64,000 nt of DNA from JAVVHH01 sp964613945 (GTDB lineage: Bacteria > Pseudomonadota > Alphaproteobacteria > Acetobacterales > Acetobacteraceae). The position numbers were made by a program, and so were the translations under genes. Position 1 is the first letter of the stretch; every line of letters starts with the position of its first letter. Location: positions 310,001-374,000 of the forward strand of contig CAZTJC010000001.1 of the NCBI GenBank assembly GCA_964613945.1, written 5' to 3'. The notes below the pieces were generated by a model that saw only the letters and a list, made by a program, of their open reading frames with translations, was not told where the DNA came from and did not search any database. Positions 15,701 through 25,590 of the stretch are shown piece after piece.

Positions 15701-17788
15701 TTAGGCCAACGTGCGGACGTTGGGCTCGCGATCCCAGTAACGCTTCTTGGCCGCTTCAACGAAGCCGCTCAGATCGGTGACGCCCTCGTCCGGTTCGACG
15801 CCGGCCTTGTTCAGCAACGGCTTGGCGGCGGCATTGTGGCCGATCGCCTTCAGATGCCCGAACGCATCCATCACCCATTGCACCGCCGCACCGTCCTTCA
15901 TCAGCTTCTTGCACGCCGCTTCCGATAGCAGCACGGCGCAGGCATCGACCGTGGCCGATGGCTGGCCGGCAAGCTGCGCGTCGGCCTTGATCGTGGTGCC
16001 ATCCGACAGCCCGATCGTGCCGACCTTCGGCGCGATGAGCTTCGGATGCCCGCCGGCCTTGGTGACGGCGTCCTTGACCTTCATCAGCTCGCCCGCATCG
16101 CTGCCTTCGGCGAACAGGATGCCGACCGTGCGGCCCTCAAGCGTGTGCTTCTCCAATGGACCACGGATGATCCGCAGCGCCGGCGACAAAGGCAGGTCCT
16201 GTACTGGCGCTGCCGGCTCCGATGCCCGCGGCAACTCCATCGCCAAACCGTCAGCCACCCGGCTGGCAAGGTCTTCGTCGACGTTGCGCAGGTTGGCCAG
16301 CACCGCCGTGCGAATGTGCTCGATCGAAACCTTCGACAGCTCGAACACCAGTGCCGACGCGATGTGCGCCTGCTCAGCCTTATCCATCGAGCGGAAGAAC
16401 ATCCGCGCCTGGCTATAATGGTCGGCGAAGCTTTCCGCACGGATGCGCAGCTTGCCGCCCGCTTCTTCGGCCGGGAAGGTGACGAACCCAGCTTGACCAA
16501 CCTCGCGCGGTCCGCCGATCTCACCCGCCTTGGACAGGCTGTTTGGCTCGTAATTGGCCCGACCCTTTGGCACCTGCATCTGCATGTGACCGTCGCGCTG
16601 CATGTTCATGAACGGGCAACCGGTCGCCGTGCCCTTGGCCTGGTTGACCGGGATCTGGTGGAAGTTGGTCGAGCCGAGGCGGCTGAGCTGCGTGTCCTGA
16701 TAGGAGAACAGCCGGCCCTGCAGCAACGGATCGTTGGAATGATCGATGCCCGGAACCAGGTTGGTGGGCAGGAACGCCACCTGCTCCGTCTCGGCGAAAT
16801 AGTTGTCCGGGTAGCGGTTCAGCACCATGCGGCCGACCGTGCGGATCGGCAGGATCTCCTCGGGGATGACCTTGGTGGCGTCCAGCACGTCATAGGGCAG
16901 GCTGTTGGCGAACTCGTCGTCGAACAACTGCACGCCGAGCTCCCATTCCGGGAAGTCGCCACGGCCGATGCGCTCGAACAAATCACGGCGCTGGAAATCC
17001 GGATCGGCGCCAGCCACCTTGACGGTCTCGTCCCAGATCGTCGAGGCCAGCCCGGCCTTCGGCTTCCAGTGGAACTTCACATACGTGCTCTTCCCCGTCG
17101 CATCGACGAGGCGGAACGTGTGAATGCCGAAGCCCTGCATCGTCGCGAACGAGCGCGGCAGCGTGCGGTCCGACATCGCCCACATGATCATGTGGGTCGA
17201 TTCCGGCATCAGGCTGATGAAGTCCCAGAACGTGTCATGCGCCGTCGCAGCCTGCGGATAGCCGCGGTCGGCCTCCATCTTGGCGGCATGGATCAGGTCG
17301 GGGAACTTGATCGCATCCTGGATGAAGAACACCGGGATGTTGTTGCCAACGAGATCCCAGTTGCCTTCCTTGGTATAGAACTTGACCGCGAACCCGCGCA
17401 CGTCGCGCGGCGTGTCGGCCGACCCGGCGCCACCGGCCACCGTCGAGAAGCGTACAAAGACGTCGACCCGCTCGCCCTTCTTCTGGAACAGATCCGCCTT
17501 GGTCACGTCCGATAGCGAGTCGGTCAGCTCGAAGTAGCCATGCGCCCCCGTGCCGCGGGCATGCACAATCCGCTCCGGGATGCGCTCATGGTCGAAGTGG
17601 TTCATTTTCTCGCGATAGACATGGTCCTCGAGCAGGACCGGGCCGCGGGGACCCACCTTAAGCTGGTTCTGGTTGTCCGAGATCGGCATGCCGTGGTTGG
17701 TGGTCAGCGGCGGATGGTCAGCGTCGCTACGCTGGTGCGTCTCGCCACCATTACCGTAATCGCGCTCGATCTTGCGTTGGTCGTCCAT
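15701..17788 (-). CDS. katE: large-subunit (clade II, HPII-type) catalase
   Basis: This 695-residue haem catalase disproportionates hydrogen peroxide. The distal His is His76 in RIVHARGTGAHG, the distal Asn is in WDLVGNNIPVFF, and the proximal haem Tyr is in GRLFSYQDTQL. The length and the extra C-terminal DJ-1/PfpI-like flavodoxin domain (from about GRTVGILFAEGSD onward) identify the large HPII type rather than the 480-residue small catalases. The start ATG at 17788 (MDDQRKIE) is preceded by an AGGAG ribosome-binding site at about 8 bases. That site lies in one arm of a 6-bp hairpin, suggesting control of translation. The gene converges on pcaB. Confidence 0.95.
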   Translation of the reverse strand: MDDQRKIERDYGNGGETHQRSDADHPPLTTNHGMPISDNQNQLKVGPRGPVLLEDHVYREKMNHFDHERIPERIVHARGTGAHGYFELTDSLSDVTKADLFQKKGERVDVFVRFSTVAGGAGSADTPRDVRGFAVKFYTKEGNWDLVGNNIPVFFIQDAIKFPDLIHAAKMEADRGYPQAATAHDTFWDFISLMPESTHMIMWAMSDRTLPRSFATMQGFGIHTFRLVDATGKSTYVKFHWKPKAGLASTIWDETVKVAGADPDFQRRDLFERIGRGDFPEWELGVQLFDDEFANSLPYDVLDATKVIPEEILPIRTVGRMVLNRYPDNYFAETEQVAFLPTNLVPGIDHSNDPLLQGRLFSYQDTQLSRLGSTNFHQIPVNQAKGTATGCPFMNMQRDGHMQMQVPKGRANYEPNSLSKAGEIGGPREVGQAGFVTFPAEEAGGKLRIRAESFADHYSQARMFFRSMDKAEQAHIASALVFELSKVSIEHIRTAVLANLRNVDEDLASRVADGLAMELPRASEPAAPVQDLPLSPALRIIRGPLEKHTLEGRTVGILFAEGSDAGELMKVKDAVTKAGGHPKLIAPKVGTIGLSDGTTIKADAQLAGQPSATVDACAVLLSEAACKKLMKDGAAVQWVMDAFGHLKAIGHNAAAKPLLNKAGVEPDEGVTDLSGFVEAAKKRYWDREPNVRTLA

Positions 17789-17795
17789 AGGTGAA

Positions 17796-17813
17796 GCTCC
17801 TGAGTAGAGGAGC
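17796..17813 (-). promoter_or_regulatory. hairpin enclosing the katE ribosome-binding site
   Basis: On the minus strand GCTCCT, loop CTACTC and AGGAGC form a perfect 6-bp stem. The second arm contains the AGGAG ribosome-binding site, followed by TTCACCT and the ATG. Folding would hide the site from the ribosome, a plausible thermal or protein-responsive switch for a stress catalase. This is seen in sequence only. Confidence 0.45.
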
Positions 17814-17859
17814 AACTCGGATGGACGCCAAATGTTCCATTCGGCTAGCCAACGAGGCT

Positions 17860-19884
17860 CTAGCCGGCTGCCAGCGTCTGCACTGCCTCCTTGCGCTCGA
17901 ACAGCTGCATCAGCAGACGAACCGCCCGGCCGCGCTCGCTTTCCAGCCGCGGATCGCGCTCCAGCAGCATCGCGGCGTCCTGGTGCGCGATGTCCAGCAA
18001 TCTCTCCTGCAGCTCCGCATCGGCCAGCTTGAACCCAGGCAGTCCGCTTTGCCGCGTGCCGAGCCCGTCGCCGCTGCCACGGATGCGGAAATCCTCGTCG
18101 GCGATCAAGAAGCCGTCATCGGTATCGCGCAGCAGCACCAGCCGCCGGCGCATCGTCTCGCTCAGACCGTCCTCGTGCAGCAACAGGCAGAAGCTTTGCG
18201 CGCTGCCCCGCCCGACCCGGCCGCGCAGCTGATGCAGCTGCGCCAGCCCGAACCGCTCCGCGTGCTCGATCACCATCACGGTCGCTGCCGGCACGTCGAC
18301 GCCGACTTCGATCACCGTGGTCGCCACCAGCAACCGCACCCGCCCGGCCGCGAACTCCGCCAGCGCGCCGTCGCGTACCGAGGCGTCCTGCTGCCCGTGC
18401 GCCAGGCCGACCTGCGGCCCGAACCGGTCCCGCAGCACCGCGAACCGTTCCTCTGCCGCGGCGGCATCCACCGTCTCGCTCTCGGTCACCAGCGGGCACA
18501 CCCAATAGATCTGCTCGCCGCGCCCGAGCGCCCGCTCGATCCCATTCAGCACCTCGGCGAACGTCGCCAGCGAATGCAGCGTGGTGCGAATGGCGAGGCG
18601 TCCGACCGGCTTGCCCTGAATGCGGCTGACGGCCATCTCGCCCCATTGCGTCAACAGCAGTGTCCGCGGGATCGGCGTGGCCGTCATCACCAGCACGTCT
18701 GTCCGCGTGCCCTTGCCACCGAGCTGCAGCCGCTGCCCGACGCCGAACCGATGCTGCTCGTCGATCACCGCCAGCCCCAGGTCGCGATAGGCCACCGCGT
18801 CCTGGAACAGCGCATGGGTGCCGACCACGAGCGGGAAGCGGCCGGAGCCGATGCCTTCCAGCGCCGCCCGTCGCTCGTTGCCTTTGACCGAGCCGGTCAG
18901 CATCACCACCGGCACCGGCGACAGCGCCGACAGCGTGCGGAAATGCTGCTTGGCCAGCAGCTCCGTCGGCGCCATCAGCGCCGCCTGCAGCCCGGCTTCG
19001 GCGGCTCGCAGCATCGCCATCAGCGCCACCAGCGTCTTGCCGGAGCCGACGTCGCCCTGCAGCAGCCGCAGCATCCGCACCGGGCTTCCCAGGTCCCGGT
19101 CGATCTCGGTCAGCGCCTCGGCCTGGGCCGGCGTCATCGGGAAGCCAAACCGCTGCAACGCCTCGGCGCGCAGCCGCCCGTTCCCCATGATGGCCCGCCC
19201 GGGCCGCTTCCGCTCCCGTTGCCGCGTCCAGCCGAGCGCCAGTTGCTGCGCCAGCACCTCGTCATAGGCCAGCCGCGCCCGCGCCGCCGGGTCGGGCATG
19301 GTGGTCGGCAGCTGCACGGTCGTCAGCGCCTGGCGGAACGCCGGCCATTTCTCGCGTGCCAGCAGGCTCGGCAGGTGCCACTCCGGCAGATCGGGCACCA
19401 ACGCCACCGCCGCCCGCATCGCGCCGCGCACCTGCCCGGGGAACAGCCCGCCCGTCAGCGGCCACACCGGCTCCAACCCGGCGATCGACGAGACCCTGTC
19501 GGCCGGCGCCACCCGCTCCGGACGCAGCTGCACCCGCCCGTTGAACCGCTCGACCTTGCCAGACACCGCCAGCTTGGCCTCCGGCTTGAACGCCGCCGGC
19601 GGCCGCCGTCCGAAGAAGGCGATCTCGCCGAAGCCGGAGGAGTCGCGGATGATCACCTTAGTCGGCCGCGGCGGGCTTCCCGGTTCGATCACCACCACTT
19701 CGACCATCAAGGTGACGATCGCCCCCTCCGGCGCATCGGCCATCAGCGGCATCGAGGACCGGTCTAGATAACCGTCCGGCATATGGAAAAGCAGGTCCAG
19801 CACCCGGCTTCCACCAGCCACCTTCGCGATCTTGACGGCGAGCGCCGGGCCGACGCCGCGCAGGGTCGTGAGATCGGCGAACAA
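17860..19884 (-). CDS. recG: ATP-dependent DNA helicase RecG
   Basis: RecG remodels stalled replication forks and branched DNA. The 674-residue protein has the N-terminal wedge/OB region (TTLRGVGPALAVKIAK, then the RDSSGFGEIAFFGR strand) and Walker A GDVGSGKTLVALMAML near residue 275. Motif II is IDEQHRFGVGQR, motif III TATPIPRTL, and the motif VI region is LRGRVGRGSAQSF. The start is a TTG at 19884. The frame is open further upstream (giving ELSAAESTLTAL) but contains no ATG or GTG, so the true start may be that TTG or an unusual codon after an AAGAGGGG. It diverges from sdhE-mfd, a recurrent alphaproteobacterial arrangement. Confidence 0.95.
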   Translation of the reverse strand: MFADLTTLRGVGPALAVKIAKVAGGSRVLDLLFHMPDGYLDRSSMPLMADAPEGAIVTLMVEVVVIEPGSPPRPTKVIIRDSSGFGEIAFFGRRPPAAFKPEAKLAVSGKVERFNGRVQLRPERVAPADRVSSIAGLEPVWPLTGGLFPGQVRGAMRAAVALVPDLPEWHLPSLLAREKWPAFRQALTTVQLPTTMPDPAARARLAYDEVLAQQLALGWTRQRERKRPGRAIMGNGRLRAEALQRFGFPMTPAQAEALTEIDRDLGSPVRMLRLLQGDVGSGKTLVALMAMLRAAEAGLQAALMAPTELLAKQHFRTLSALSPVPVVMLTGSVKGNERRAALEGIGSGRFPLVVGTHALFQDAVAYRDLGLAVIDEQHRFGVGQRLQLGGKGTRTDVLVMTATPIPRTLLLTQWGEMAVSRIQGKPVGRLAIRTTLHSLATFAEVLNGIERALGRGEQIYWVCPLVTESETVDAAAAEERFAVLRDRFGPQVGLAHGQQDASVRDGALAEFAAGRVRLLVATTVIEVGVDVPAATVMVIEHAERFGLAQLHQLRGRVGRGSAQSFCLLLHEDGLSETMRRRLVLLRDTDDGFLIADEDFRIRGSGDGLGTRQSGLPGFKLADAELQERLLDIAHQDAAMLLERDPRLESERGRAVRLLMQLFERKEAVQTLAAG

Positions 19885-19978
19885 GGCAGTTAGTGTAGAC
19901 TCGGCGGCTGACAGCTCGATTGCCCCTCTTATATGAGCGCCCTAAACACACTGCAGCCCGAAGCGAAAGTCACCCTGC

Positions 19979-20278
19979 TTGCCCGAGCCCGAGACCAAAC
20001 CTGATACCGAGCTCGACGTTCGGCGCCGCCGCATCCTGTTCCGCGCCACCCATCGCGGCACCTACGAGAACGACATCTTGATCGGACGCTTCGTTCGCGC
20101 GCGCCTCCAGGCGTTCACGGAAGTGGAACTCGACGAGGTCGAGCGCCTGATGGATCACCCAGAAGCCGTGCTCGGCGACTGGCTCATGGGCCGCCAGCCG
20201 ATCCCGGACGAGCCCGAGTTCCGCCTGCTCCGCCTCATGCGCCAGGCCGCCATCGACGGCGAGGGCCGCATCCTTTGA
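19979..20278 (+). CDS. sdhE: FAD assembly factor SdhE
   Basis: This 99-residue protein helps attach FAD covalently to the flavoprotein subunit of succinate dehydrogenase. The core RRRRILFRATHRGTYENDIL corresponds to the family RGxxE motif (R-G-T-Y-E here). LMDHPEAVLGDWLMGR and the short C-terminal helix also fit. The only in-frame start is TTG at 19979. The stop overlaps the mfd start by four bases (TTGA), so mfd translation is probably coupled to it. The gene order recG (divergent), sdhE, mfd is a common alphaproteobacterial neighbourhood. Confidence 0.9.
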   Translation: MPEPETKPDTELDVRRRRILFRATHRGTYENDILIGRFVRARLQAFTEVELDEVERLMDHPEAVLGDWLMGRQPIPDEPEFRLLRLMRQAAIDGEGRIL

Positions 20279-23200
20279 CCGCGGTCGTCTACGGCGCGCC
20301 GGAGGGTTTCGACGCCCTGTTGCTCGCGCGCCGCCGGGTCGAGCACAAGGGCAGCATCGTCCATGTCGCCCGTGACGACGCCCGCATGGCGCACTTGGCC
20401 GAAGCGCTCGCCGTGTTCGCCCCCGATATCGAGCTGCTGCGCTTCCCGGCCTGGGACTGCCTGCCGTACGACCGGATCTCGCCTAATGCCGAGATCGTGT
20501 CCGAGCGGATCGCCACCCTTGCCCGCCTGATCGAGCCCGGCACCAAGCCGCGCATCCTGCTCACCACCGTCAACGCCATCGTCCAGCGCGTTCCGCCACG
20601 GGAGGCGTTCCGCGGCGCCGCCATGACCCTGCGGCAGGGACAGGATGCGCCGCTCGGCGACATCATCACCTTCCTGGAAGCCAACGGCTACAACCGCGCC
20701 GGCACCGTCATGGAGCCCGGCGAATACGCCACCCGTGGCGGCATCCTCGACCTGTTCCCCGCCGGCGAGCCCGAGCCCGTTCGCCTCGACCTGTTCGGTG
20801 ATACCATCGAAAGCTTGCGCCGCTTCGACCCGACGACCCAGCGCAGCACCACCAAGATCAACGAGCTGATCCTCCGCCCCGTCTCCGAGGTCCCGCACGA
20901 CAAGGCGAGCATCACCCGCTTCCGCGAGGCCTGGCGCGACCTGTTCGGCCCCGGTGCCGCCAACGACCCGCTCTATCAATCCGTCTCCGAAGGCCGCCGC
21001 TACCCCGGCATCGAACACTGGGCGCCGCTGTTCCACGAGACGATGGAAACCCTGCTCGACTACACCGACGACGCCTTCGTCAGCCTCGACCATCAATCCG
21101 TCGAAGTGCTCGAAGCCCGCCTCGAGATGATCGCCGACCACGAGGAAGCCCGGCGCACCCCCGGCCGCGACGGCGAAGTGCCCTATCGCCCGCTCGCCAA
21201 GGAGCGCCTCTACCTCGACCGCGCCGAATGGGACGAGCTGCTTTCCCTTGGCGCCAGCGCCATATTCAGCCCCTACAGCCAGCCCGACGGCGCGCCCGGG
21301 CTCGATGCCGGCGGCCGCCCCGGCCCGGTCTTCACCAAGGCCGGCGCCGGCATCGGCGAGACCATCTTCGCCCAGCTCAAGGCCCAGGTCGCCACCGCCG
21401 CCACCCAGAAGCGCCGCACCGTCATCGCCGCCTGGACCCGTGGCTCGCGCGAACGCATCACCCATCTGTTGCGCGAGAACTACGTCCCGGTCGAGCCGGT
21501 CGACAGCTGGGCCGACGCGATTCGCCTGCCGCCCAAGACCCCTGCCATCATCACCCTCGGCCTGGAACGCGGCTTCGTGGCCGGCAATGTCGCAGTCATC
21601 GGCGAGCAGGACCTGCTGGGCGAGCGCATCAGCCGCCCGCCCCGCCGCCGCAAGCGCGCCGACCAGTTCATCGCTGAAGCCACCGAGATCGCCGAGGGCG
21701 ACCTGGTCGTCCATCAGGAATACGGCATCGGCCGCTATGACGGCCTGGAGACGCTCCGCGTCGGCCCGGCCCCGCATGACTGCCTGCGCCTGATCTATGA
21801 CGGGCTGGAGAAGCTCTACCTCCCGGTGGAGAACATCGAACTGTTGTCCCGCTTCGGCGAAGGCAACGGTGTCGCGCTGGACAAGCTCGGTGGTGCCGGC
21901 TGGCAGTCGCGCAAGTCCAAGATGAAGCAGCGCATCCGCGACATGGCCGGCGAGCTGATCCGCGTCGCCGCCGCCCGTCGCCTGCGCGAGGCGCCGTTGC
22001 TCGCCCCGGCCGATGGCGAGTGGCAGGAATTCGTTGCCCGCTTCCCCTTCGTCGAGACCGAGGATCAGGCCCGGGCAATCTCCGACGTCCTCGAAGACCT
22101 CGCCTCCGGCCGGCCCATGGACCGGCTAGTCTGCGGCGATGTCGGCTTCGGCAAGACGGAAGTCGCGCTCCGCGCCGCCTTCGTGGCCGCGATGTCCGGC
22201 GCGCAGGTCGCCGTCGTGGTGCCGACCACGCTGCTGGCCCGCCAGCACACGCGGACGTTCACCGCACGGTTCGCCGGGCTACCGATCAAGATCGCGCAGC
22301 TATCCCGCATGGTGACGGCCAAGGAAGCCGCCGAGACCAAGCGCGGCCTGGCCGACGGCACCGTCAACATCGTCGTCGGCACCCACGCCATTCTGGCCAA
22401 GGGCATCGAGTTCGCCGGCCTCGAACTGCTGATCGTCGACGAGGAGCAGCATTTCGGCGTCTCCCACAAGGAGAAGCTCAAGGCGCTCAAGGCCGACGTC
22501 CATGTGCTGACGCTGACCGCAACGCCGATCCCGCGCACCCTGCAACTCGCGCTCACCGGCGTGCGCGAGATGAGCCTCATTGCCACCCCGCCGGTGGACC
22601 GCCTGGCCGTGCGCACATTCATCGCGCCGTTCGACAGCGTCATCATCCGCGAGGCCGTCCAGCGCGAGCGCTTCCGCGGCGGGCAGATCTTCTGCGTCGT
22701 GCCGCGCATCGAGGACATGGACCGCATGGCGGAACGCATGCGCGGCATCGTGCCCGAGGCCCGCATGGTCCAGGCCCATGGCCGCCTGGCACCGACCGAG
22801 CTGGAACGGGTGATGACCGAGTTCAGCGACGGCAAATACGACATCCTGCTGTCCACCAACATCGTCGAGTCCGGCCTCGACATCCCCTCCGTCAACACGC
22901 TGATCATTTACCGGGCCGACATGTTCGGCCTGGGCGCGCTGTATCAGCTGCGCGGCCGGGTCGGCCGAGGCAAGCAGCGCGGCTACGCCTATCTCACCTG
23001 GCCGACCAACCACCGGATGTCAGGCTCCGCGCAAAAGCGCCTCGACGTGATGCAGACGCTCGACCAGCTCGGCGCCGGCTTTACCCTGGCGTCGCATGAC
23101 CTCGACATCCGTGGCGCCGGCAACCTGCTCGGCGACGAGCAGAGCGGCCACATCCGCGAGGTCGGCATCGAGCTGTACCAGCAGATGCTGGAAGACGCCG

Positions 23201-23709
23201 TGGTCGAGATGCGCGCCGAGAAGGGCCGCAAGAAGGCCGACGATCGCGACTGGACACCGAACATCCAACTCGGCCTGCCCGTCCTCATCCCGGAAACCTA
23301 TGTCGCCGACCTGCCGGTCCGGCTCGGCCTGTACCGCCGCATCGGCACCCTCGCCTCCGATGCCGAGAGCGAAGCCATGGCCGCCGAGCTGGTCGACCGC
23401 TTCGGCAAGCTGCCTCCCGAGGTCGAGAACCTGCTCCAGGTCGTCACCCTCAAGCGCATGTGCCGCCAGGCTGGCGTCGAGAAGCTGGAAGCCGGCCCCA
23501 AGGGCATGGTGCTGCAGTTCCGCGGCAACACCTTCCGCAACCCGGCCGGCCTCATCGCCTGGGTCGGTCGATCCAAGCACCCGATCAAGATCCGCCCGGA
23601 CCACAAGCTCGCCCTGGTCCGCGACATGGGCGTCTCCGAACGCATGAAACTGGGGCGTGACGTGTTGGCCAACCTCAACCGTCTCGCCGCGGAGGCAAAA
23701 GCCGCCTAG
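20275..23709 (+). CDS. mfd: transcription-repair coupling factor Mfd
   Basis: Mfd dislodges RNA polymerase stalled at DNA damage and recruits UvrA. The 1144-residue protein shows the UvrB-like N-terminal module (FPAWDCLPYDRISPN, GGILDLFPAG) and the polymerase-interacting region with GDLVVHQEYGIGRYDGLE. The RecG-like motor has Walker A GDVGFGKTEVALRAAF at about residue 620, DEEQHFGVSHKEKLK, TLTATPIPRTLQLAL and LRGRVGRGKQRGYAYL. The C-terminal TRCF domain follows. It starts with TTG at 20275 inside the end of sdhE and ends with TAG. A MATE exporter gene follows 13 bases later. Confidence 0.96.
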   Translation: MTAVVYGAPEGFDALLLARRRVEHKGSIVHVARDDARMAHLAEALAVFAPDIELLRFPAWDCLPYDRISPNAEIVSERIATLARLIEPGTKPRILLTTVNAIVQRVPPREAFRGAAMTLRQGQDAPLGDIITFLEANGYNRAGTVMEPGEYATRGGILDLFPAGEPEPVRLDLFGDTIESLRRFDPTTQRSTTKINELILRPVSEVPHDKASITRFREAWRDLFGPGAANDPLYQSVSEGRRYPGIEHWAPLFHETMETLLDYTDDAFVSLDHQSVEVLEARLEMIADHEEARRTPGRDGEVPYRPLAKERLYLDRAEWDELLSLGASAIFSPYSQPDGAPGLDAGGRPGPVFTKAGAGIGETIFAQLKAQVATAATQKRRTVIAAWTRGSRERITHLLRENYVPVEPVDSWADAIRLPPKTPAIITLGLERGFVAGNVAVIGEQDLLGERISRPPRRRKRADQFIAEATEIAEGDLVVHQEYGIGRYDGLETLRVGPAPHDCLRLIYDGLEKLYLPVENIELLSRFGEGNGVALDKLGGAGWQSRKSKMKQRIRDMAGELIRVAAARRLREAPLLAPADGEWQEFVARFPFVETEDQARAISDVLEDLASGRPMDRLVCGDVGFGKTEVALRAAFVAAMSGAQVAVVVPTTLLARQHTRTFTARFAGLPIKIAQLSRMVTAKEAAETKRGLADGTVNIVVGTHAILAKGIEFAGLELLIVDEEQHFGVSHKEKLKALKADVHVLTLTATPIPRTLQLALTGVREMSLIATPPVDRLAVRTFIAPFDSVIIREAVQRERFRGGQIFCVVPRIEDMDRMAERMRGIVPEARMVQAHGRLAPTELERVMTEFSDGKYDILLSTNIVESGLDIPSVNTLIIYRADMFGLGALYQLRGRVGRGKQRGYAYLTWPTNHRMSGSAQKRLDVMQTLDQLGAGFTLASHDLDIRGAGNLLGDEQSGHIREVGIELYQQMLEDAVVEMRAEKGRKKADDRDWTPNIQLGLPVLIPETYVADLPVRLGLYRRIGTLASDAESEAMAAELVDRFGKLPPEVENLLQVVTLKRMCRQAGVEKLEAGPKGMVLQFRGNTFRNPAGLIAWVGRSKHPIKIRPDHKLALVRDMGVSERMKLGRDVLANLNRLAAEAKAA

Positions 23710-23722
23710 ACCACCGCCGACC

Positions 23723-25066
23723 ATGACAATACTCGCCACCCCCGCCCGCTTCGGCTGGCATGTCAGCGAAACCGTGCGCATCGGCCTGCCGCTGGCCGCC
23801 GCTCAACTCGCCCAGATCGCCATGGGCGTCACCGACACCGCGCTGCTCGGCACGATCGGTCCCGAGGCGGTGGCGGCCGGCGGCCTCGCGGCGTCCATAG
23901 AGATTAGCGCGCTCGTCGTGTTGCAGGGCGTGTTGGCGGCGCTCAGCGCCCTGGCCGCCCAAGCCATCGGTGCCGGTCGTCGGCGCGAGCTGCCCGTGCT
24001 CTACTGGACGGGTCTGCTCCTCGCCCTCATCCTCATGGTCCCGGCCTTTATCCTGTTCGACAACGGGGAAGCGCTGCTCCTGGCCGTGGGTGAGCCGCCG
24101 GCGCTTGCCCACGCCACCGGCCAGTTCCTGGCCTATCTCAAATGGTGCATTCCCGGCGCCATGATCGGCACCGGGTTGCAGCGGGCGTTTCTGCCGGCGG
24201 TCGATGCCGGCTGGATCATTTTCCCCGTCACCCTGGCCGGGGCCGTCCTCAATTTTGTGCTCTGCTACGGGCTCATCAACGGCCGGTTCGGCCTTCCCGC
24301 CCTCGGCTTCATCGGCCCGGCCGTAGCGACCTCGATCGTCCTGACTGCAACGGCCGCCGCGCTCACGCTCTTTGCCCATACTGGGTCGCGCGCCGGTTTG
24401 ATCCGCTGGACGCGGCCAAGCCTGGCCACCATGCGCGCTTTGCTGCGGCTCGGGCTTCCCATCGGCGCTACCTATGCCGTCGAGACCACGCTGTTCCTGG
24501 CAGTGGCGCTGCTCCTGGGCCTGCTCGGCCCCGTTGCGCTCGCCGCGCAGCAAGTCGCCCTTATGACCGTGTCGGTGGCGTTCATGATCCCGCTCGGCAT
24601 CTCGCAAGCGGCCAATGTCCGCGTCGGCCATGCCGTCGGTGCGCGTGACCCGGTTGCTGCCCGCCGGGCCGGCATCGCGGCGATCACCCTGGGGGGCGCT
24701 GCCGAGATCGCCTTTGCCGGCCTCGGCTTGCTCGCGCCTGGGGTCATCGTCGGGCTATTTCTGGCGCCGGGCCCGGCGTTCACGACCGCGACCGTTCTGC
24801 TTCGAGTCGCCGCGGTGTTCCAGATCGCCGATGGCGTGCAGGCCGTCGCCGCCGGGGCGCTGAGGGGTCTCGGCGATACCCGTACGCCGTTTCTGCTCGC
24901 GGCGTTCGGCTACTGGGTCGTGGGCTTCCCGGCCGCCTGGTATCTGACGCTGCACACCGAAATCGGTGCGGCCGGCGCCTGGTGGGGCCTTGCCCTCGGC
25001 CTGATCACGGTGGCGATCCTGCTCACCGGCCGTTTCCTGACACGGACCGCCCGCCTCAGGCTTTGA
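23723..25066 (+). CDS. MATE family multidrug/Na+ antiporter
   Basis: This is a 447-residue inner membrane protein with twelve hydrophobic segments in two homologous halves. It begins IGLPLAAAQLAQIAMGVTD and has the second-half equivalents LRLGLPIGATYAVETTLF and GALRGLGDTRTPF, all typical of the NorM/DinF MATE group. MATE proteins export cationic drugs, dyes or metabolites using Na+ or H+. The ATG at 23723 is 13 bases after the mfd stop, so it may ride on the mfd transcript. The substrate is unknown. Confidence 0.88.
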   Translation: MTILATPARFGWHVSETVRIGLPLAAAQLAQIAMGVTDTALLGTIGPEAVAAGGLAASIEISALVVLQGVLAALSALAAQAIGAGRRRELPVLYWTGLLLALILMVPAFILFDNGEALLLAVGEPPALAHATGQFLAYLKWCIPGAMIGTGLQRAFLPAVDAGWIIFPVTLAGAVLNFVLCYGLINGRFGLPALGFIGPAVATSIVLTATAAALTLFAHTGSRAGLIRWTRPSLATMRALLRLGLPIGATYAVETTLFLAVALLLGLLGPVALAAQQVALMTVSVAFMIPLGISQAANVRVGHAVGARDPVAARRAGIAAITLGGAAEIAFAGLGLLAPGVIVGLFLAPGPAFTTATVLLRVAAVFQIADGVQAVAAGALRGLGDTRTPFLLAAFGYWVVGFPAAWYLTLHTEIGAAGAWWGLALGLITVAILLTGRFLTRTARLRL

Positions 25067-25095
25067 GGCCGCCCCGCCGACCCCATCTATTCGCC

Positions 25096-25590
25096 ATGCA
25101 CCCCACACCCATCCCACCCGGCCCCAACCAGGAAAGCGTGTGGGACTACCCGCGCCCGGCGATCGCCGTCTCGACCGCGGCGCGGATCCAGATCATGCAC
25201 CGTGGCGTGACGGTCGCGGACACACGCAACAGCGTCCGCACGCTCGAGACCAGCCATCCGCCGAGCTACTACATCCCGCACGCCGACATCGACGCCGCCG
25301 TGCTGCGCCCCTCCGCCCGCCGCTCGATGTGCGAATGGAAAGGCGCGGCAAATTATTTCGACGTGGTGCTGGCCGGTCAGACCTTCCGCGACGTCGCATG
25401 GTCCTACCAACACCCGACGCCCGAGTTCGCCGCCATCGCCGGCCATCTCGCCTTCTATGCCGACCCGTTCGACACCGTTCTGGTCGACGGCGAACAGGTC
25501 GTCCCGCAGCCCGGCGGTTTCTACGGCGGCTGGATCACGTCCGCCGTCGCCGGGCCGTTCAAAGGCATTCCCGGCAGCACCTTCTGGTAA
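25096..25590 (+). CDS. DUF427 domain protein
   Basis: This 164-residue protein matches the DUF427 family: an N-terminal SVWDYPRPAIA, VTVADTRNSVRTLETSHPP, PSYYIPHADI, CEWKGAANYFDV and the late FYADPFDTVLVDGEQV. The fold is a small all-beta cytosolic domain of unknown biochemical role, widespread in actinobacteria and alphaproteobacteria. It ends at 25590, and the converging MFS gene ends at 25591 with no base between them. Nothing in the neighbourhood points to its function. Confidence 0.8.
   Translation: MHPTPIPPGPNQESVWDYPRPAIAVSTAARIQIMHRGVTVADTRNSVRTLETSHPPSYYIPHADIDAAVLRPSARRSMCEWKGAANYFDVVLAGQTFRDVAWSYQHPTPEFAAIAGHLAFYADPFDTVLVDGEQVVPQPGGFYGGWITSAVAGPFKGIPGSTFW

Noticed and set aside
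17791..19767. Long open frame (658 codons) on the + strand opposite recG
   Set aside because: It is rich in Arg, His and Gln and mirrors the coding periodicity of recG; no domain is visible. It is an antisense shadow typical of GC-rich DNA.
20155..21777. 540-codon open frame on the - strand opposite mfd
   Set aside because: Antisense shadow; mfd motifs are unmistakable on the + strand.
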